Of a DNA stretch of 21,989 bases, positions 7,970 through 15,551 are shown in pieces. The stretch is from CAZYPH01 sp964649095 (lineage in GTDB: Bacteria; Bdellovibrionota; UBA1018; UBA923). The translations under genes and the position numbers were made by a program. The stretch covers positions 1 through 21,989 of the forward strand of contig CAZYPH010000029.1 of assembly GCA_964649095.1 (NCBI GenBank), written 5' to 3'. The notes below the pieces were generated by a model. The model ran no database searches. It had not been told where the DNA came from and was given only the letters and a program-made list of their open reading frames with translations. Every line of letters begins with the position of its first letter. The stretch's first letter is position 1.

Positions 7970-8962
7970 CTATACGTCTTCTTTAGAAATATAGCTTTGT
8001 ATTGTTCGCTTTGCTTCATCACTTAGTTTGCGAAAGCGAAATGAAAAACCTCGGCCATCCTCTAGTAGTCGAACGATCTGCCCTTCGGCAATGAAGCCTT
8101 TTACTTTACTATTATCACCTGGACTGACGTTTAGTTTAATAATCGAGCCTACCGGACCAGGGTGTTTGTCAGTAAGTACCTGCATGCCGCCAATGGATAT
8201 GTCTCGACAGATCGCAACCATGACATCTTTGTCGTTATGAAGAAACAGCCGAGCCACTAACGGACGGCGCGGTGCGCTTCGTTGGTCATCTGAGCGCCCT
8301 TTTTTTGGAGTGAAATGACGCTTTGAAATCGATTTAGTCTGTTGTGTCACAGTCTTCTTTGAGGGTGTTTTCTGAAGGCGCTTACTCGACGTAGAAGAGT
8401 TAGATTCTATATTCAAGGTGTCGGTGATGAGATTTCTGGCGTCGCTAGCCTCCGCCATTGTTTTTCCGCCTGCTAGCACTGATGCATAAGCTGGAATTTC
8501 GATAACACGTTTCCACTGAGGCCAGCCGGGCTGCCATAGATATGCGTTCTGGTTTAGTTTGCCACTTTTTAGTACGTGCTCTAATTCCGATTGTGAGAAT
8601 GGGCCAAATTGAGAGCCATTAAAATGTAGATAGTTGTCTCTAGTGGTGCTCGAGTTCAATTTATTGATGTGAGCGCTGGAAGCCTTTTTGGATTCCGTTC
8701 GACGTTTGAAATCATTCTTTACTCGCTGTAGATTCGCCGCCGATGGTTTTTTTGGTTTTAGGAACGAAAAAGCTTCTTCCTCGTAAATCGCGATCCAGTC
8801 GTTCAATCCGTGGCGCCATAAATAGTGAAGCGCCGAGATCTCGCCTTTAGTGAGCAAATGAAAAATATCTTGAGCAGTCAAAGGGCCTCGAGTAGCACCG
8901 TTTGCATTCAAATAGTACTTTTCGTTAGAATCTTCGAAGAGCAATGGGCTCGTATTTTCCAT
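7970..8962 (-). CDS. Double GYF_2 domain plus PilZ domain protein
   Basis: A 330-residue cytosolic protein with three domains. GYF_2-like domain 1 is at about 16-66 (RGPLTAQDIFHLLTKGEI, then LWRHGLNDW); domain 2 at about 109-162 (FGPFSQSELEHVLKSGKL, then LWQPGWPQW). A Lys/Ser/Thr-rich linker of about 60 residues follows. A PilZ domain occupies about 228-325, with the c-di-GMP signature R228-x3-R232 and DISIGG at 254-259. GYF_2 domains are thought to mediate protein interaction, so a c-di-GMP-responsive adaptor is a reasonable inference. The start is uncertain: ATG at 8962 and TTG at 8980 are both possible and neither has a clear Shine-Dalgarno. A TACACT box eight bases before the ATG would place transcription almost at the start codon. 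Divergent from the hydrolase gene. Confidence 0.82.
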   Translation of the reverse strand: MENTSPLLFEDSNEKYYLNANGATRGPLTAQDIFHLLTKGEISALHYLWRHGLNDWIAIYEEEAFSFLKPKKPSAANLQRVKNDFKRRTESKKASSAHINKLNSSTTRDNYLHFNGSQFGPFSQSELEHVLKSGKLNQNAYLWQPGWPQWKRVIEIPAYASVLAGGKTMAEASDARNLITDTLNIESNSSTSSKRLQKTPSKKTVTQQTKSISKRHFTPKKGRSDDQRSAPRRPLVARLFLHNDKDVMVAICRDISIGGMQVLTDKHPGPVGSIIKLNVSPGDNSKVKGFIAEGQIVRLLEDGRGFSFRFRKLSDEAKRTIQSYISKEDV

Positions 8963-9087
8963 AGAGTTAAAGTGTATCAAATATAAAAAAAAGACGTTAA
9001 CACGTAGCGCTATTGTTCTGCCGCGAATTTACGATCATTTTAATCGATGATTGCGGTGTAGGGTTTGTTCGGTCATAAATAAAATCT

Positions 9088-10191
9088 ATGGAAAGTCAGA
9101 CGCCCATTATTTTTAAAGAAGATTCTCTACACACACCAAATCGCTGGATCGACTTCAGTCTACGCACCAACCCTACTAGCGACTCGAATGATAGAATTAA
9201 TTTGAGCACTTACTCGTGGAGCGTGAATAGCAGTGGGTTGCCAAAAAAGTCCCGAGCCTTGATTATCTTGCACGGATTTGGTGAGTATGGCGGGCGTTAC
9301 GCACAGAATGTTGAGAAATTTCAGAGAACCTTTGATTCTGTGCGCACTTATGACCAAAGAGGGCATGGAACATCGCCAGGCCTCCGTGGGCACTTTTCAT
9401 CATTGAGGTATCTATCTAATGATTTTTGGTTGTTTTATGCGCGGTGTTTAGTTGACGATATCCTAGCTGAGGTCAGCAGAGACTATGTGGTCTTAGGGCA
9501 TTCCTTCGGTGGTCTGGTGCTTCTCAATGCGTTAGAGGATCCGATGCAAAGAGTTCGCATCTTAGATTATTTAAAGGCTTCAAATTTTCTTGGATTTTGT
9601 AAAAATAAAGCTGACGGCAGCCTAGATCGATCCAACCAGAAACGCGTAGAATCAATTCTCACATCTCCAGATTTCCTCGATCGTTATCATTCGCCGATGA
9701 ACTTGGTTTTTAGCGCGCCGCTTCTTGGGGTGAAGGTTCAGGCTCCGCTTTGGAAAAAGGGGCTAGGGAGAGTTCTGTCAAAGTTTGGTGCGACGTCAGC
9801 GCTTCAATTGACTAACGAAATTAATGCGACACAGCTTTCGCATGATTCTGCTAATGCGGATCGGTATACATCGGATAAGTTGATCCACCATAACATTACA
9901 CCATTGGCTTACTCGGAGATGTTACGAGCAATCGATAACTGCGCTCAGAGAACTGCTGCTAGTTGGGGAATACCAAAACACTCAAAAATCTTAGTTCTAA
10001 TTCCAACAGCGGACTCTATTGTCGATAGTGCTGCGGGCAAAAGTTTTTTTGCTCCTTTGATAACCGCTGCAAGTGGATCAGATACTCGATGCAAAATAAT
10101 TCAATATGATGGTCTTTATCATGAAATTTTTAATGAATTAGACCAGAGCCCATACAGCGATCTTCACACTTGGGTGGAGCAGTTAAACTAG
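9088..10191 (+). CDS. Alpha/beta hydrolase, monoacylglycerol lipase/lysophospholipase-like
   Basis: A serine hydrolase of the Hydrolase_4 (S33-like) type. Visible elements are the oxyanion-region ILHGFGEYGGRY (60-71), YDQRGHGTSPG (88-98), the nucleophile elbow GHSFGG with Ser139, the probable acid Asp309 in VLIPTADSIVD, and His345 in YHEIF. The spacing and the HGxGEYxGRY and RGHGxSxG motifs resemble bacterial monoacylglycerol lipases and lysophospholipases PldB. Between the nucleophile elbow and the next core strand (LVFSAPLLG, 206-214) there is an insertion of roughly 45-50 charged residues (152-203), longer than usual there. No signal peptide, so cytosolic. No Shine-Dalgarno is visible; see the note on initiation. 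27 bases upstream of pyrE on the same strand, so co-transcription is likely though functionally unlinked. Confidence 0.85.
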   Translation: MESQTPIIFKEDSLHTPNRWIDFSLRTNPTSDSNDRINLSTYSWSVNSSGLPKKSRALIILHGFGEYGGRYAQNVEKFQRTFDSVRTYDQRGHGTSPGLRGHFSSLRYLSNDFWLFYARCLVDDILAEVSRDYVVLGHSFGGLVLLNALEDPMQRVRILDYLKASNFLGFCKNKADGSLDRSNQKRVESILTSPDFLDRYHSPMNLVFSAPLLGVKVQAPLWKKGLGRVLSKFGATSALQLTNEINATQLSHDSANADRYTSDKLIHHNITPLAYSEMLRAIDNCAQRTAASWGIPKHSKILVLIPTADSIVDSAAGKSFFAPLITAASGSDTRCKIIQYDGLYHEIFNELDQSPYSDLHTWVEQLN

Positions 10192-10218
10192 TTGGCGGCA
10201 TTAATATGAGGGGGATTC

Positions 10219-10842
10219 GTGGCGAATAAAGTTAGTAAAGAACAGTTTCGCGATCTTGTCATGAAATTGGCCTTTAGGCGCGGAGATTTCACGTTAAGCT
10301 CGGGAGAAAAAAGTAGTTATTATATTGATATCAAAAATCTAAGCCTGCACCCAAGCGGAGCAATGGCTATTGGAGAACTCGCAGCACAAGTGGTTGCTCT
10401 GGAGAACTATTCCGGTGTTGGTGGCCCGACCCTGGGTGCCGACCCACTAGCCACTAGTATTAGTTTGGCTGCCTACCACAAGAACATTATTTTGCCTGCC
10501 TTCATTATCCGGAAAGAACCCAAGGGGTATGGCCGAAAGAAATGGATTGAGGGTGAAGAGAACCTTAGAAAGCCTGGGCCGCTGCTACTACTTGAGGATG
10601 TTGTGACAACCGGATCGTCGGCCATAAAGGCCATCCAGATAGTTCGTGGTGAGGGGTATGTGGTCGATACTGTTCTTTCGGTTTTAGATCGCAGTCAATT
10701 AAATGATACGGTCAACGAGGCCGGCAAGTATTCTGAGCGCCATTCAACGGCACAGAAAAGGTTTGCTGAACAAGGAGTGCGCCTTGTGTCATTGTTACAC
10801 ATCAATGATCTGCGTGAATGTTATCCGGCAGAGTTCTTATAA
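10219..10842 (+). CDS. pyrE: Orotate phosphoribosyltransferase
   Basis: Transfers the phosphoribosyl group of PRPP to orotate to give orotidine 5'-phosphate in de novo UMP synthesis. The type I PRTase PRPP loop LLLLEDVVTTGSS is at 122-134, the conserved RKEPKGYGRKKWIEG (98-112) carries the flexible-loop lysines, and FTLSSGEKSSYYID (24-37) is the orotate-side motif. Length of 207 residues is normal. Starts at GTG with GAGGGGG directly upstream. It lies 27 bases behind the hydrolase gene. No other pyrimidine gene is in the window. Confidence 0.93.
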   Translation: MANKVSKEQFRDLVMKLAFRRGDFTLSSGEKSSYYIDIKNLSLHPSGAMAIGELAAQVVALENYSGVGGPTLGADPLATSISLAAYHKNIILPAFIIRKEPKGYGRKKWIEGEENLRKPGPLLLLEDVVTTGSSAIKAIQIVRGEGYVVDTVLSVLDRSQLNDTVNEAGKYSERHSTAQKRFAEQGVRLVSLLHINDLRECYPAEFL

Positions 10843-10937
10843 GAATCGTTTGTTTAATTTTCTTTTGATACAATCAAAATGGAATTGAAGTATTTTGTTG
10901 GAAGCTTCTGCGAATTTGATGACGAAGGTGGGTAAGC

Positions 10938-11564
10938 GTGGATAATAGGATGTCGGTTTATTTTTCTGCAAGTGTCGTCCGATTGTGGTGCACGGCAGGC
11001 TTTGCAAAAAAGGCGCGCGTATTATTGTTGTTGGTCGCGATTACAACGCCTAGTTTTTACTCTTCGGGGTGTGCGTTCTTTGAGAAACACCATGCCTTAG
11101 AGAAGTTTGAGCAAGAACAGGCACAAAGGTTAGTAAGAGTGCACTCGTTTAAGCAGGGAGAGTTGAACTTTTGGATAGCCGGTACCCAGATTAATTCAAG
11201 TGACCTTGTGAAGTTAGAGCGCGCCTGGACCGATTATTCAGGCGCATTTCCAGAATCTAAGACCATTTCTACACTGAAGAAATCTGTAGAGAATCCAGCA
11301 ATCGGCGTCGTTCTGCTGGGAGTTTTTATGCCAAGTACCGAGTACGCCGATTTGTTAGATAAGTCGCTTGGTTGGACCATAGCCCCTCAGCCGACATCCG
11401 TTGTGGAGTTATCTGATTCTGATCGAATTTTACAGGTCTTAATGCCGTTAGAGAATCAGTGGGTGCGTTACTTTATGGTCTCGTTTCCGATTACAATGAC
11501 GAAACACCCACTGGAACTCCGAGTTGGTAATCGCTTCTCTGCAGTAAATCTTATGGTGCCTTAG
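10938..11564 (+). CDS. Putative lipoprotein of unknown function
   Basis: A 208-residue protein with a long, basic N-terminal region (FAKKAR), hydrophobic core VLLLLVAITTPSF and a possible lipobox ending YSSGC, Cys45. The Ser at the -3 position is atypical, so ordinary cleavage by signal peptidase I is an alternative. The mature part begins with a charged helix (EKHHALEKFEQEQAQRLVRV) and then a compact domain with several amphipathic beta segments. No family recognised. The GTG at 10938 is preferred because AAGGTGG precedes it at about seven bases; an ATG four codons on is possible. Its stop lies in a hairpin shared with the convergent START-domain gene. Confidence 0.5.
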   Translation: MDNRMSVYFSASVVRLWCTAGFAKKARVLLLLVAITTPSFYSSGCAFFEKHHALEKFEQEQAQRLVRVHSFKQGELNFWIAGTQINSSDLVKLERAWTDYSGAFPESKTISTLKKSVENPAIGVVLLGVFMPSTEYADLLDKSLGWTIAPQPTSVVELSDSDRILQVLMPLENQWVRYFMVSFPITMTKHPLELRVGNRFSAVNLMVP

Positions 11565-11573
11565 CAATAAGGC
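11558..11573. terminator. Hairpin between convergent genes, possible weak terminator
   Basis: GCCTTA (11558-11563), loop GCAA, TAAGGC (11568-11573) forms a perfect six-base-pair stem with a GNRA-type tetraloop. It spans the stop codons of both convergent genes. On the plus strand a T-rich stretch (TTTTCTTT) begins seven bases after the stem; the minus-strand side has no T-run. It may be a weak one-sided terminator. Confidence 0.35.
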
Positions 11574-12349
11574 TAATGAGTTTTCTTTACTGTGTGGGGA
11601 ATTTCCTCGTCTGCCGGTAATACACCGGTCTCAAAATATTTTTTGATATCTTGATGCTCAGGCACATCGGCTTTCTGTGCCTGTTTTTGTATTGCTTCAA
11701 GGGTTTTACGTGGCCAGGCCTTTTGAAATAAATTTACCAGCCAGCTAGGAACGCTACCCTTGGGGTCGGCCAAGACCTCGACCGCTATATTCGTTTTAGT
11801 GAAGTCAGTGGGATCAGACTTCAGTCTGTAAGAGGAATACTCTAGTTCTCCGCGGACGACTCCCGGAACCTCTGGCATGAGTTTGTCTGTTGTCGATTTA
11901 AGAACGACTTCGATTTCCCGCTTGGGGCGATCCAATTTGATTTCAGCTAAAAATACAAAGTCTCTGTCAGACACCAGTAAGTTACCGCTAGAGGTTTTAT
12001 TATATTCGATTCGTGAGAGTAAACTCACACGGCGAATGTCCTTAGCTTCAATGTTGCGATAAACCCATTCGCCTTTTCGGGAGGTATCGATCAAGACTTG
12101 AGCCACTTTAAAAATATTTGCGTTAATAATGGTTTCGCCGCGGAATGCAACGATGCTTTTTCCAGCGATATTTTTTTTGTGAGTTACAATGCCGTCATAG
12201 TTGCTAACCTCTGTCCAGGTATTGTCGGCCGAGCTTTTTGTCTCCCCGAAACACAATATTGGAATAAAACACGTTACGAGTGTGAATGCTAAAAGTTGCA
12301 CAACTTTGTAATGAATAAGTCGCTGAACATTTAGTTGATTTTTGTCCAT
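11573..12349 (-). CDS. Exported START-domain (SRPBCC fold) lipid-binding-like protein
   Basis: A 258-residue protein with a signal peptide (VVQLLAFTLVTCFIPILCFG, cleavage near residue 35) and a START-like domain at about 45-235. Family traits are the VAQVLIDTSRKGEWV helix (about 82-96), the strands ending in SDRDFVFLAEI and the C-terminal helix preceded by GSVPSWLVNLFQ, which closes the lipid cavity in START proteins. Export implies a periplasmic hydrophobic-ligand carrier or sensor. The start is the ATG at 12349, with GGAG ten bases before it; a longer frame to 12451 starts without a site and would bury the signal peptide. It is divergent from alr and the Mla-type operon, so a role in envelope lipid transfer is plausible but inferred. 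Confidence 0.75.
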   Translation of the reverse strand: MDKNQLNVQRLIHYKVVQLLAFTLVTCFIPILCFGETKSSADNTWTEVSNYDGIVTHKKNIAGKSIVAFRGETIINANIFKVAQVLIDTSRKGEWVYRNIEAKDIRRVSLLSRIEYNKTSSGNLLVSDRDFVFLAEIKLDRPKREIEVVLKSTTDKLMPEVPGVVRGELEYSSYRLKSDPTDFTKTNIAVEVLADPKGSVPSWLVNLFQKAWPRKTLEAIQKQAQKADVPEHQDIKKYFETGVLPADEEIPHTVKKTH

Positions 12350-12464
12350 GGCGGAAGTTCTCCGGAGGCTCAATAGAATGTAGTTAGTATTTTGTCGTCG
12401 ATCTGGGAAAATACTAAGTAAGAAAATTGCAAAAGTATCTAGGGTACTCAATAATTACTAGTAG

Positions 12465-13757
12465 ATGCGTACCATTGCACTGGTAGATAAACTTCAGCTC
12501 TCTACAAATCTAAATTATGTCATAGCTCGGTTTTTGGGGAGCAGTGGGGATAGCGGCGTATTAAGTAGAAATCGATTCTCTGGGTTTGGGGTGGTTCCCA
12601 TGGTGAAGGCCAATGCTTATGGTCATGGCTTGTTAGAGGTCGCTAGTCAGTTAGCGTCACACGAGCATGTTAAGGCATTGGGCGTAGCCACTCTTGATGA
12701 AGCATCAGGAGTGCGCCAGATAATGCGAAGCCAAAAACTATCTAAACCAATATGGATTTTTTCAGAGTCAGCATTGTTCTCTGATGATGTTTGGTCCTTA
12801 TGTGCTAGGGAGCGCTATGAGCCCGTAATTTATGACTTAGAGACATTGCGTTGCGTGGTCTCACGATTAACTAGTTCAGGGGTAAAGACCGATCGCGGTT
12901 TGGCATCCTTAAAGTTTCACGTAAAATTTAATACGGGGATGAATCGCCTGGGAATTGCACCGTCTGATGTATCGGTGGTGCGTAAACTTCTAAAACAAAT
13001 CGATCCACGGTATTTGTCTGGAGTGTGTTCCCACTTCGCCGATAGTGAACATGCGCAGTCTCAGAGAACAGTGCAACAAATTGATGCGTTCCGTACAGTT
13101 GTTGGTTCGCTGGGGAACGAATTATTAGCAGGTGATAAGTCTGTTCATTTTGCAAATACAGATGCTTCGCTGACGATGGGAAAGCATCTGCGTGACTGGA
13201 CGAATATTATCAGGCCTGGCCTTGCCCTCTATGGCTATTGCTCAAGTAACGCCCATCAACAACATTTAAAACCAGTGCTGCAGTGGTGGTGCCAATCAGT
13301 ACAAGATCGTCAGTTTAAGTCTGGGGCGTTGGTTGGTTACGGAGCTGGGTTTCGGATTCGAAAAGGTTCCAAACTAGGGAACCAATCTATTTTCGCTGTG
13401 GGGTATGGTGATGGTTTCGGGCGCACGAATTCTGGGAAGAAAATATATGTTAGCAGGGCCATCGTGTCGTCCGGAGCACTAACTGAAGAGTTGGGGAAAA
13501 TAGCTCACAGTCGAGCGCTAGAAGAGGTTTTAGTCGGTGGTTATGTTTCAATGGATCTGACATCAGTTTTCAGTGGTTCGATAAGGCACAATGCGGTCGA
13601 TAGAAAACCCAAGGTTCCGTTCTATGGTTTAATAGGCCAACATCCGAAACAAGCCCGGCGATTGGCAAAAAATATGAACTCCAATTTGTACGAGGTTTTG
13701 ACCCGCATTTCCTCTCGAGTTCCCCGCGTGTTGTTGACTAGGAGCTCTCGTGAATAA
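12465..13757 (+). CDS. alr: Alanine racemase
   Basis: Fold-type III PLP enzyme interconverting L- and D-alanine for peptidoglycan. Lys48 in PMVKANAYGHG binds PLP; Tyr292 in VGYGAGFR is the second catalytic base; KFNTGMNRLG (154-163), HFANTDASL, GYGDGFGR, VSMDLTSV and the C-terminal YEVLTRISSRVPRV are all conserved. At 430 residues it is about 60 longer than usual, from small insertions near residues 24-40, 134-146 and 262-285 and a basic segment before the C-terminal motif. No good Shine-Dalgarno precedes the ATG, but the protein begins where the family does. Its last eight bases overlap the GTG start of mlaE, with the ribosome site AGGAG inside alr, which implies translational coupling. Confidence 0.9.
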   Translation: MRTIALVDKLQLSTNLNYVIARFLGSSGDSGVLSRNRFSGFGVVPMVKANAYGHGLLEVASQLASHEHVKALGVATLDEASGVRQIMRSQKLSKPIWIFSESALFSDDVWSLCARERYEPVIYDLETLRCVVSRLTSSGVKTDRGLASLKFHVKFNTGMNRLGIAPSDVSVVRKLLKQIDPRYLSGVCSHFADSEHAQSQRTVQQIDAFRTVVGSLGNELLAGDKSVHFANTDASLTMGKHLRDWTNIIRPGLALYGYCSSNAHQQHLKPVLQWWCQSVQDRQFKSGALVGYGAGFRIRKGSKLGNQSIFAVGYGDGFGRTNSGKKIYVSRAIVSSGALTEELGKIAHSRALEEVLVGGYVSMDLTSVFSGSIRHNAVDRKPKVPFYGLIGQHPKQARRLAKNMNSNLYEVLTRISSRVPRVLLTRSSRE

Positions 13758-14550
13758 TTTCTTAAGCCTAATTTCGCTAATCGGAGGTCGCTTTTTAGGC
13801 TTTGTGGCTGAGACTGGGCGTGTGGCTCAATTTTTTCTCGAGGTTGTGAAGTGGATGGTGCGCCCCCCCTATCGATTTCGAAACTTAATAGAGCAGTTCA
13901 TTTTTGTAGCGAACAAGTCTCTTTTTATTGTTGTTTTGACTGGGGTATTCAGTGGGATGGTGTTTGCGATTCAGATTTATTTTGGATTTAAACTCATCAA
14001 TGCAGACGCACTGGTCGGACCTGCTGTAGCGATTGGGTTCGTCAGAGAACTTGGGCCAGTTTTTACTGCCATTGTGGTAACAGGCCGAGCGGGCGCTGCT
14101 ATGGCCGCTCAGCTTGGCACCATGAAGGTAACAGAGCAGATTGATGCGATGGATGTAATGGCGGTCAACTCCATCCAGTACTTAGTGGCGCCGCGAGTTC
14201 TTGCTAGTTTTGTTGCCCTGCCGTTATTGTGTGGCATTTTTATTTTCGTTGGAAATTTGGGCAGCTATTTTACGGGAGTTTATTTGTTGAACATTGATCC
14301 GGTGCTGTATTTTTCTCACCTACAAGAGGTAGTTCAGGTTCGAGATCTGATTCAAGGGTTAATCAAGGCAGCAGCATTCGGCGTTATGTTCTCACTAATC
14401 GGGACCTACAAGGGCTACACGACGCAAGGGGGCGCTGAGGCCGTAGGAAGATCCACCAATGAGGCGGTAGTTGTAACCCTCGTGCTGATTTTAGTGGGTG
14501 ATTATTTTTTGACGTTAATCATTCGGGCCATGCTCTATTCAACCCTCTAA
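13750..14550 (+). CDS. mlaE: MlaE-family ABC transporter permease
   Basis: Inner-membrane permease of the MlaE/YrbE family, which pairs with MlaF and an MCE protein to move phospholipids between the membranes. Signatures are SGMVFAIQIYFGF, the GPVFTAIVVTGRAGAAMAAQLGTM stretch with its coupling-helix residues, EQIDAMDVM and GTYKGY(T). About five or six hydrophobic segments are visible over 266 residues, a normal length. Starts at GTG 13750, inside the end of alr, with AGGAG five bases upstream. Confidence 0.93.
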   Translation: MNNFLSLISLIGGRFLGFVAETGRVAQFFLEVVKWMVRPPYRFRNLIEQFIFVANKSLFIVVLTGVFSGMVFAIQIYFGFKLINADALVGPAVAIGFVRELGPVFTAIVVTGRAGAAMAAQLGTMKVTEQIDAMDVMAVNSIQYLVAPRVLASFVALPLLCGIFIFVGNLGSYFTGVYLLNIDPVLYFSHLQEVVQVRDLIQGLIKAAAFGVMFSLIGTYKGYTTQGGAEAVGRSTNEAVVVTLVLILVGDYFLTLIIRAMLYSTL

Positions 14551-14663
14551 GTAGTGAAGGATTTTCTGACGGAGCGGGACGGTGGAATGAACTCAAATTT
14601 GAACTTGCAGGAAGTGATGAAAGGCGTTCAACGAAAAATCTATTATAATGAGAGAAAGATAAA

Positions 14664-15470
14664 ATGAGTGGGGCGCAAAATAATCTGGTTTCCGAGGCAA
14701 TTGCTTTGTGTGATTTGCACAAGGCGTTTCGAGGGGGAAAGTACAAAGTTTTTAAGGGGTTAAATCTTTCCGTACCGAAGGGTCGTGTGACGTTTTTATT
14801 GGGGCCCAGTGGATCCGGGAAGTCGGTACTGCTCAAACACATTCTGGGGCTATTGCGACCGGATGCTGGTGAAGTGAAGATCTTTGGTCGAAACATTCCA
14901 TATGATGCTTCGCATGATCTGAATGAGATTCGAAAACACTTTGGAATGTTATTTCAGTATGCGGCACTTTTTGATGACCTTACCGTTTATCAGAATATTG
15001 CATTTCCACTCAATGAACATCGCACGAAAATGACGTTTGCGGAGAAGCGTGATCGAGTTTCGGAGAAGCTGTTGGCGGTCGGGCTTGATCCGGCAAATGT
15101 TCTGGATAAATTACCTAGCGAACTATCTGGTGGAATGAAAAAACGTGTGGGACTTGCTCGAGCCATTATTTTAGAACCAGAAATTCTTTTATACGATGAG
15201 CCTACGACTGGTCTGGACCCTGTTACAAGGGCCATGGTTGATGACCTCATTATCGAGATGAATGAAAAGTTTGGCCTTACCTCTCTAGTAATTAGTCACG
15301 ATATTCCGTCGGCACTATATTCGGCCGATAAGATTGCCTTTCTCTATGATGGGAAAATTGTGTTCTGGGGTACTACTTCAGAGTTTAGACATTGCGATCA
15401 TCCCATGGCAAAATCATTCTTAGAGGCTGAGTTAAGGCATCGAGTATCTATGGAGAATAGTTCAGGATAA
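14664..15470 (+). CDS. mlaF: MlaF-family ABC transporter ATPase
   Basis: Nucleotide-binding subunit of the lipid transporter. Walker A GPSGSGKS at 47-54, Q-loop in MLFQYAALF (95-103), signature LSGGMKKR at 154-161 (the -GGM- form typical of MlaF), Walker B ILLYDEPTTGLDP at 174-186, and the switch histidine in VISHD. 268 residues, standard. The 113-base gap after mlaE holds no other gene; it includes a TATAAT at 14644-14649 directly before the ATG but no partnered -35 element. GAGAGAAAG near the ATG may serve as the ribosome site. Expected to act with the adjacent mlaE and MCE gene. Confidence 0.94.
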   Translation: MSGAQNNLVSEAIALCDLHKAFRGGKYKVFKGLNLSVPKGRVTFLLGPSGSGKSVLLKHILGLLRPDAGEVKIFGRNIPYDASHDLNEIRKHFGMLFQYAALFDDLTVYQNIAFPLNEHRTKMTFAEKRDRVSEKLLAVGLDPANVLDKLPSELSGGMKKRVGLARAIILEPEILLYDEPTTGLDPVTRAMVDDLIIEMNEKFGLTSLVISHDIPSALYSADKIAFLYDGKIVFWGTTSEFRHCDHPMAKSFLEAELRHRVSMENSSG

Positions 15471-15551
15471 CCAAGCACAGTCTCGACATAAGAAAATAGC
15501 GGTGGAACACCGACAATAATGCTTTTGATTGTTCTTTAGAGAACTACAACT

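Noticed and set aside
10863..10879. TTTTGAT-ACA-ATCAAAA hairpin after pyrE, considered as a terminator
   Set aside because: The stem is almost all A-T and there is no following T-run, so it is unlikely to stop transcription.
12350..12451. N-terminal extension of the START-domain protein by 34 codons
   Set aside because: It lacks a ribosome site and would bury the signal peptide; the ATG at 12349 has GGAG upstream.
14644..14649. TATAAT before mlaF as an internal promoter
   Set aside because: No partnered -35 element, and it is so close to the ATG that the leader would lose the ribosome site; read-through from alr-mlaE is simpler.
14519..14896. Minus-strand 125-codon frame across the mlaE-mlaF gap
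   Set aside because: Most of it overlaps the mlaF coding region including Walker A; no ribosome site or domain supports it.
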